A stretch of 64,000 nt of DNA, taken from positions 4,216,001 to 4,280,000 of the forward strand of contig NZ_CP113977.2 of the NCBI RefSeq assembly GCF_026870175.2, in the 5' to 3' direction. The position numbers and the translations under genes are program-made. This document shows, one piece after another, positions 58,552 through 64,000 of the stretch. The DNA is from Flavobacterium aestivum. Lineage in GTDB: Bacteria > Bacteroidota > Bacteroidia > Flavobacteriales > Flavobacteriaceae. The number at the start of each line of letters is the position of its first letter. The stretch's first letter is position 1. The notes beneath the pieces are model-generated. The model searched no databases. It saw only the letters and a list, made by a program, of their open reading frames with translations, and was not told where the DNA came from.

Positions 58552-61500
58552 ATGAAAAACATCTACCCAACATGTCATTTAGTATCTTTTTTAACTCTAT
58601 TTTTTTGCTTTTCTTTTTCTCTTTCGGGACAAACACATCCAGCAATACAAAATTTACCTTTTTCAGAAAATTTTGATGCACTGACAGCAACTAGCAATAT
58701 CTATCCTGCCGGTTTTCAAGGATGGACAGTAGGTACAACACCTATCCCTACTCCAAGTAATTACAATACTAGCGCTACCCTCATTGCGGACAAAGCTTTA
58801 ACACCAAGTAGTACTGCAGCTACTACAAGTGGCAACATCCATAACTACAATGGAAAAATTGGTTTTCTGACTACAAGTTCATTAGACTTAACTCTAGGAT
58901 TTGCTTTTACAACAACTGGAAAAACTGGAATCGTAGTACAATATGATGCTATGGTAATACGTAATCCTTATGACGGTACTAGTAACACCCGAATATCCGA
59001 AATGGCTTTGCAATATCGAGTAGGCACTACTGCTCCTTTTACAACACTCACATCTACCGTTTATGTAAGCAATACCTTCAAACAAATTTCTACTACAACT
59101 GCCGAAGTAAACTCACAACCTATAAAAGTCATTTTACCTGCTGAATGCGAAAATCAAAGTATTGTTCAAATCAGGTGGATTTCCAAACAAAATTCAGGAA
59201 CAGGTTCCCGACCGTCTTTTGCCATTGACAATATAAGCATTCAAAATGATGTAACAGCTCCTGTGAATATAAGTGGTTTTCCAAAAATAGACAATATACT
59301 ATCTAATGGTTTTGATTTTTCTACACAAATAAACGAAATTGGTAAAACCTATTTTGTTCTATTGCCCGCAGGAAGTACCAAACCAAATGCAACTCAAATA
59401 AAGGCAGGACTAGATGCCAACGGAAATTCTGCTTTACAAGCTGATGTCATAAATACTACTGACGCCTCTTTAATTTCAACAAAAACCATTACTGGTCTTA
59501 CATTAAATACAAGCTATGTTATTTTCTCCATAGCTGAGGACAACTATGGTAACATCCAAACCGACAGTAACCAACTTAACATTACAACTGCCAACGTTCT
59601 GGTTCCAGCAATTACAACAACAATCAACTCACTCAATCTAGGGTTTTCGGAACAAAACTTTGACTCCAATACATTTAAATATCAAGTACAAGCTAATAAC
59701 TTAAATAGCGCCGTCACTCTTACTTCAACAGGAAATTTTAGTATTTCAAAAGAATCAAATGCTAATTTTCAAGCTTCCTTAACCTTTGATAAAACAGATT
59801 TTGATGCCAATAATACACCAACTGTTTATGTACGTTTCACACCAAATAATACTGGTGATTTTTTAGGGCAAATAACCCATCAATCCACAGGAGCCACAGA
59901 TAAAATCATAACTTTATCTGGCATTGGAATAAATCCATATTTTGAAAATTTTAATGATGTAAATGTCCTATCCAATAGTGGATGGACTGCCTATAGTGTG
60001 ACGGGAAATAAAATAAAATGGGCAAGTACCAGTAGCCGTTTTAACAGCTCACCAGCTGCCATTCAAATAAATGGCTATACAGAAATTGGAGCTAGTAAAG
60101 ATTGGTTAATCTCTCCTAAATTACGTTTAGACACCTTTAATAAATTCCCAATACTATCATTCTACTCTCGTAAATTTTATGCAGGTTCTGCTTTAAAATT
60201 AATGGTTTCTGTTGATTATGATGGTGTAAGCAGCCCTGAAACCGCTACTTGGACAGCGCTCGAAGGAGATTTTCCAACTACAACTGGAGTTTTCAAAAAA
60301 TCCAATTACATCAATCTGGAAGCTTATAAAACAAACCATACTTATTTAGCTTGGGTTTATGAAACTATTACAAATAACGCAGATAATGCAGCCGAGTGGA
60401 CAATTGATGATGTAAGTATTACCAATGAAACTACTTTTTTAGCTTCCAATCCAAATTTAAACTTTGGTGAAGTTTCTCCAAATTCAACCTCCGACAGTCA
60501 GCCTTTTATTTTTAAAGCAGGTGGCTATGGAGACTTTACGATAACTGCTCCTACAGATTATCAATTATCCACAGATAATCTTAGTTTTCAATCCAGTATA
60601 AACGTTTCTGATGTGGATGCATTAATTGGTAAAACAGTTTATGCCCGATTTACTCCTACAACTAAAGCCTTAACTATTTCGGGTAACCTTACAGTAACGG
60701 CTACTGGTTTAAATCAACAAATAGGTTCTTTTACAGGTTCATCATGGCCAAAAACAGAAACTTTTGATATCGTTAGTTACAATTTAGAATTTTTTGGTAG
60801 TGATGTAAAAAGCACAAGTAATGTAGAATTTGGACCAACTGACGATGCTCTACAAGTTGACAATGTTGCCAAAGTAATGAACAAATTGAATGCCGATGTT
60901 TATGTTGTGCAAGAAGTATCAGATGAGCCTTCTCTTGATCAGTTAATCCAAAAATTAAACATCAATGGTAAGACTTTTGACAAAACCATTTCACCAGTTT
61001 GGTCGTATTCTTTTAATCCTACAGATCCTAATTTCCCTCCACAAAAACTAGTGGTACTTTACAACACACAAACTATAAAAGTCAAAAAAACCAGAGCGAT
61101 GTTCAGTGAATTATACGACAATATCCGTTCTGGAAAAACTACTTTAGCTAATTATCCAGGCGGTAATAGTACTAGTTTTTTCGCATCTGGTCGTTTACCC
61201 TATATGGTTGAAATAGAAACTAATATTGCTGGAGTTAAAAAAAACATTAACATCATAGATCTTCATGCTCGTGCAAACAGCGGAACCGACATCTCTAAAT
61301 ACGATATGAGAAAATATGATGCAGAGTTCTTAAAAGATAGCTTAGATGCTCATTATCCAGATACCGATTTTATAATTTTGGGAGATTTTAACGACGACGT
61401 AAAAGCCTCTGTTATTGCAGGGAATCCTTCATCGTACCAAAAATTAGTCGAAGATACGACTCGCTATAATACATTAACATTAGATATCAGCAAAGCGGGA

Positions 61501-62247
61501 GCTTATAGTTTCTTGAGTTCAGGAGGTTTTCTAGATCATATTATCACTTCGAATGAACTAACAGATGAATATGTACCCAATTCTATTGCCGTTTACGATC
61601 CTCGAACTGACATCCCTAATTATGTGAATACCACTTCGGATCATGGTCCCGTTATTGCTCGTTTCGAGCTTAAAAAATCAAACACCACTCCAATAGTCAA
61701 ACAGGTAGTTTCATCACAGTCGACAACCATTCCTAACCAGATAAAAATCAATCTTCAAGATGCATTTTCAGATGATGATCTTGACGTATTAACTTATTCA
61801 GTAAGTACAACAGATGCTACAATTGCTGATCTTAGCATTTCGGGTTCAACCCTTACTATCTTATCTAAAAAAGTGGGGGCAACAACAATAACTATTACTG
61901 CCAACGATGGTTTGGGAGGAACCGTAAGCACTTCATTTGTGGCAACTATTAGCTCTAGTTTGTCGAATATAGATTTTGATTTATCGAAAAAAATATCCGC
62001 TAAGGCATATCCAAATCCAGCCAATGATGTTGTTACTATAGCTGTACAATCAAACGATGAAAAGAACATTCTATTGAAACTTTTTGACCTAAATGGCAGA
62101 TTAATTGGTTATCCTATTGAAATCAAAGGAGCTTCAGATGGAAACACCACTAAAATACCTGTGGGTCATTTACAGTCTGGTTTTTATTTTTACACATTAA
62201 GTATTGATAATAAAGTGGTTCTCAAAGACAAAATAATCATACAATAA
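58552..62247 (+). CDS. Large T9SS-secreted endonuclease/exonuclease/phosphatase
   Basis: The 1231-aa protein has a signal peptide (about 1-26, SFSLSGQ). An N-terminal adhesin-like sandwich (about 30-240) and Ig-like spacers follow, then a cleaved-adhesin-type domain (about 462-625, YFENFNDVNVLSNSGWTAY, DWLISPKLRL, WTIDDVSI). The EEP domain (about 738-1045) has FDIVSYNLEFFGSD, DVYVVQEVSDE, IIDLHARANSG, DFIILGDFND and TTSDHGPVIARFEL, a full catalytic set. A cadherin-like module and a T9SS sorting domain (about 1145-1231, AYPNPANDVVTIAV) close the protein. It is likely a cell-surface or released nuclease that recovers phosphate or nucleosides. Confidence 0.92.
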   Translation: MKNIYPTCHLVSFLTLFFCFSFSLSGQTHPAIQNLPFSENFDALTATSNIYPAGFQGWTVGTTPIPTPSNYNTSATLIADKALTPSSTAATTSGNIHNYNGKIGFLTTSSLDLTLGFAFTTTGKTGIVVQYDAMVIRNPYDGTSNTRISEMALQYRVGTTAPFTTLTSTVYVSNTFKQISTTTAEVNSQPIKVILPAECENQSIVQIRWISKQNSGTGSRPSFAIDNISIQNDVTAPVNISGFPKIDNILSNGFDFSTQINEIGKTYFVLLPAGSTKPNATQIKAGLDANGNSALQADVINTTDASLISTKTITGLTLNTSYVIFSIAEDNYGNIQTDSNQLNITTANVLVPAITTTINSLNLGFSEQNFDSNTFKYQVQANNLNSAVTLTSTGNFSISKESNANFQASLTFDKTDFDANNTPTVYVRFTPNNTGDFLGQITHQSTGATDKIITLSGIGINPYFENFNDVNVLSNSGWTAYSVTGNKIKWASTSSRFNSSPAAIQINGYTEIGASKDWLISPKLRLDTFNKFPILSFYSRKFYAGSALKLMVSVDYDGVSSPETATWTALEGDFPTTTGVFKKSNYINLEAYKTNHTYLAWVYETITNNADNAAEWTIDDVSITNETTFLASNPNLNFGEVSPNSTSDSQPFIFKAGGYGDFTITAPTDYQLSTDNLSFQSSINVSDVDALIGKTVYARFTPTTKALTISGNLTVTATGLNQQIGSFTGSSWPKTETFDIVSYNLEFFGSDVKSTSNVEFGPTDDALQVDNVAKVMNKLNADVYVVQEVSDEPSLDQLIQKLNINGKTFDKTISPVWSYSFNPTDPNFPPQKLVVLYNTQTIKVKKTRAMFSELYDNIRSGKTTLANYPGGNSTSFFASGRLPYMVEIETNIAGVKKNINIIDLHARANSGTDISKYDMRKYDAEFLKDSLDAHYPDTDFIILGDFNDDVKASVIAGNPSSYQKLVEDTTRYNTLTLDISKAGAYSFLSSGGFLDHIITSNELTDEYVPNSIAVYDPRTDIPNYVNTTSDHGPVIARFELKKSNTTPIVKQVVSSQSTTIPNQIKINLQDAFSDDDLDVLTYSVSTTDATIADLSISGSTLTILSKKVGATTITITANDGLGGTVSTSFVATISSSLSNIDFDLSKKISAKAYPNPANDVVTIAVQSNDEKNILLKLFDLNGRLIGYPIEIKGASDGNTTKIPVGHLQSGFYFYTLSIDNKVVLKDKIIIQ

Positions 62248-62266
62248 ACCAATCTTTTTTAAATAC

Positions 62267-62306
62267 AAAATGCTAGGTTCTTTCACAAGAATCTAGCATT
62301 TTTTTA
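62267..62306. terminator. Terminator between nuclease and barrel genes
   Basis: AATGCTAGGTTCTT pairs with AAGAATCTAGCATT with one bulge/mismatch around TCAC, followed by TTTTTT. The A-rich left flank allows two-way use. Confidence 0.85.
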
Positions 62307-62331
62307 TGATTAATGTTTCTTTTAATAAATT

Positions 62332-64000
62332 TTAGAAAGAAACATTCAAACCTACATTAAACATCCATTGAAATTGATTAAACGATTGATTCTCTAATGG
62401 ATTGATATAATAATTCATTCCAGGCTCTACAAATACTTTAGTTTTTTTATAAAATTCATATTGTAAAGTACTACTCAATAAAGTTCCATAAACATATTGA
62501 TTTACGTTTTTATTCTCTCCTATTGAATTCCCATCCAAAGCAATGTCGTTAGAAATTAACTTCCCAACAAAACCTCCGGTATTCATTATTATATTGGTTT
62601 TCTTTTTGCTCAAAAGAGCGTACGAAACCTCCAAAGGCATTTCGAAATACTTCAAATTTTGTGTTACATCGCCCTTTTCTAAACCATTTTCTTTTTTAGA
62701 ACTGGATGCGAATAGATATTCATCATCAATCGTAATAGACACAAATTGATAATTGGTTGATGGATTAGGTACATAATTATCATTAGCTATAGGTACCGAA
62801 ACTGCACTAGACAAACTTTGCTTATTATAATATGAAACTCCTGCTATTTTTTGTCCCAATTCATTAATTTTAAAACCCGAGCTTACACCCCATTTTTTGT
62901 TCAGTTTATAATTGGTCTTCACGCCATAGCCATTAGACTGTTTTGATGCTATAGTGTTTCCTAATGATTTTGCATTATTATAATTTTGAGAACTCATAAC
63001 TCCTGCAAAAACCTGAAGCGACCATTTATCAATACTTTCAGGATCTTTTTTCTTCGTAGTTTTATCTTTATCCAATTGAGCTAAAGCATTCTCAAGCTGA
63101 GCAACCTCTTTTTTGATTTTATCCAGAGAATCTTTCGAACTTGTATTTACTGCAATTCCTTTATTGTTATTCGATTCCGAAATAATATTCTTTTCGGTAC
63201 CCACAACTGATTTATCATTGGCATTTAAATTATTAACCTGAGCTGATTTGGGAATTACTTTTGTTGAAACTACTTTATCGACATTCGATTCCGAAATAAT
63301 ATTCTTTTCGCTACTTACAACTGATTTACTATTTGCGTTTATATTATTCGCTTGAACCGATTTAGGAGTTACTTTTGTTGTAACTACTTTATTGATATTC
63401 GCTCCTGAAAATGCATCATTTTCGTTACTTACAGCTACTTTATTATTTGCATTTGAATTATTGGTTTGAACATCTTTTGCATTTACCAATTTTGATGTAG
63501 AAACAGTAAGCGGTAAATTTTGATCCGCTACTGCTGTATTTACTTTGGATTCAGCTACAACTATTGCATTCCTCTTATTATTTTTCTGCAATTTCAAGTT
63601 CTGCTCTTTCGCTTTAATTGGAGTATTCAAAATGTTTGCCTCAGCAACTTGATTCGTATTATTGTTTAAATGAATACTATTTTTATTTAATTTACCGTTG
63701 CTCGCATTATTCTTTTTATCATTGAAACTCTCATTACCATTGAGGTTGTTCTCTCTATCATTTATTTTTACATCGGTATTTGCAACCCCATTATTCTCTT
63801 TAATGTTTCTACCCTTTTCATTAGCATTCTTGTTCTCATTATCAATGTTTTTTTCATTGATATTGTTATTATTATTATTATTATTCCTGTGTGATCCCTT
63901 TTGTAGTACAACACTATTGGCATCATTTTCTATGCTTCTTTCAAAACCATTCACTTGGTTAGATTTAAAATACAAAATAGTTGGAACAGAAAGTCCAACT
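62332..64000 (-). CDS. Asn-rich linker plus outer-membrane barrel protein, 5' end outside window
   Basis: The frame stays open to the window edge. Residues before a possible TTG start at 63975 read VGLSVPTILYFKSN, which looks like the end of a TM helix, so the true start lies outside. The visible part has a very Asn/Lys-rich linker (first about 300 residues, with an ATT microsatellite coding poly-Asn at 63866-63888) and three diverged 35-38-aa repeats (VTPKSVQANNINANSK, VIPKSAQVNNLNANDK). A coiled coil (about 280-305) follows, then a C-terminal beta barrel (about 315-547, WSLQVFAGVMSSQNY, KWGVSSGFKINELGQ, FNVGLNVSF). Confidence 0.8.
   Translation of the reverse strand, partial: VGLSVPTILYFKSNQVNGFERSIENDANSVVLQKGSHRNNNNNNNNINEKNIDNENKNANEKGRNIKENNGVANTDVKINDRENNLNGNESFNDKKNNASNGKLNKNSIHLNNNTNQVAEANILNTPIKAKEQNLKLQKNNKRNAIVVAESKVNTAVADQNLPLTVSTSKLVNAKDVQTNNSNANNKVAVSNENDAFSGANINKVVTTKVTPKSVQANNINANSKSVVSSEKNIISESNVDKVVSTKVIPKSAQVNNLNANDKSVVGTEKNIISESNNNKGIAVNTSSKDSLDKIKKEVAQLENALAQLDKDKTTKKKDPESIDKWSLQVFAGVMSSQNYNNAKSLGNTIASKQSNGYGVKTNYKLNKKWGVSSGFKINELGQKIAGVSYYNKQSLSSAVSVPIANDNYVPNPSTNYQFVSITIDDEYLFASSSKKENGLEKGDVTQNLKYFEMPLEVSYALLSKKKTNIIMNTGGFVGKLISNDIALDGNSIGENKNVNQYVYGTLLSSTLQYEFYKKTKVFVEPGMNYYINPLENQSFNQFQWMFNVGLNVSF

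Overview
The window is about 64 kb of AT-rich chromosomal DNA from a member of the Bacteroidota, almost certainly a Flavobacterium-like species. Evidence for this: TAnnTTTG-type -7 promoter elements, type IX secretion (T9SS) sorting domains, SprB-type adhesin repeats, a TonB receptor paired with a beta-propeller lipoprotein, DUF4252 and CWC/DUF5522 proteins, and a split transketolase. I see no plasmid, integrated phage, IS element or CRISPR array.

1-12.4 kb: the N-terminus of a malic enzyme, a DUF2490 outer-membrane protein and an unknown membrane protein lie on the minus strand. Then comes the most unusual region. A 56-aa lipoprotein precedes a TPR-type lipoprotein histidine kinase and its response regulator. 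Three transcription units follow, each preceded by a near-identical 16-bp palindrome placed exactly 21 bp upstream of a TAAnTTTG -7 element. They encode a 2-TM peptide; an eight-gene operon (ferredoxin-like small protein, DUF4177-like, YidD-like, YegP-like, HsdR_N-like nuclease, TerB-like, coiled-coil membrane protein, VWA-like lipoprotein); and a lipoprotein, a Cys-rich exported peptide and a secreted DNase I-like enzyme. I read this as one regulon, probably an envelope-stress or defence response. This is inferred, not proven.

12.4-24.9 kb: a secreted GATase-like protein, a NarL-type two-component pair without a sensor domain, then a phage-collar-like protein, a signal-less periplasmic-binding-protein homologue, a formyltransferase, a 1815-aa T9SS adhesin (10 SprB repeats plus 5 MBG repeats) and an outer-membrane barrel.

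24.9-42.6 kb: housekeeping genes (dnaB, accA, EamA transporter, lptG-like, tgt, rhodaneses, transketolase, FKBP, S4 protein, phosphoribosyltransferase, aroK). They are followed by a tRNA-Lys/tRNA-Leu cluster made by tandem duplication, with a decayed tRNA-Leu copy, an ECF sigma/anti-sigma/DUF4252 operon, an S41 protease and an amidase.

42.6-54.4 kb: a corrinoid locus. It holds a BtuG-like lipoprotein and BtuB receptor behind a cobalamin riboswitch, cobC, cobS, a bluB-cobT fusion and cobU, then a divergent BtuF/BtuC/BtuD-type ABC importer. Together these would import corrinoids, activate cobinamide, make and attach dimethylbenzimidazole and finish cobalamin. No corrin-ring synthesis genes are present in the window.

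54.4-64 kb: a DUF4468-like protein, an AprA-like methyltransferase, trmL, a small exported protein, rluE, a large T9SS-secreted endonuclease/exonuclease/phosphatase and a partial, possibly trans-envelope, barrel protein.
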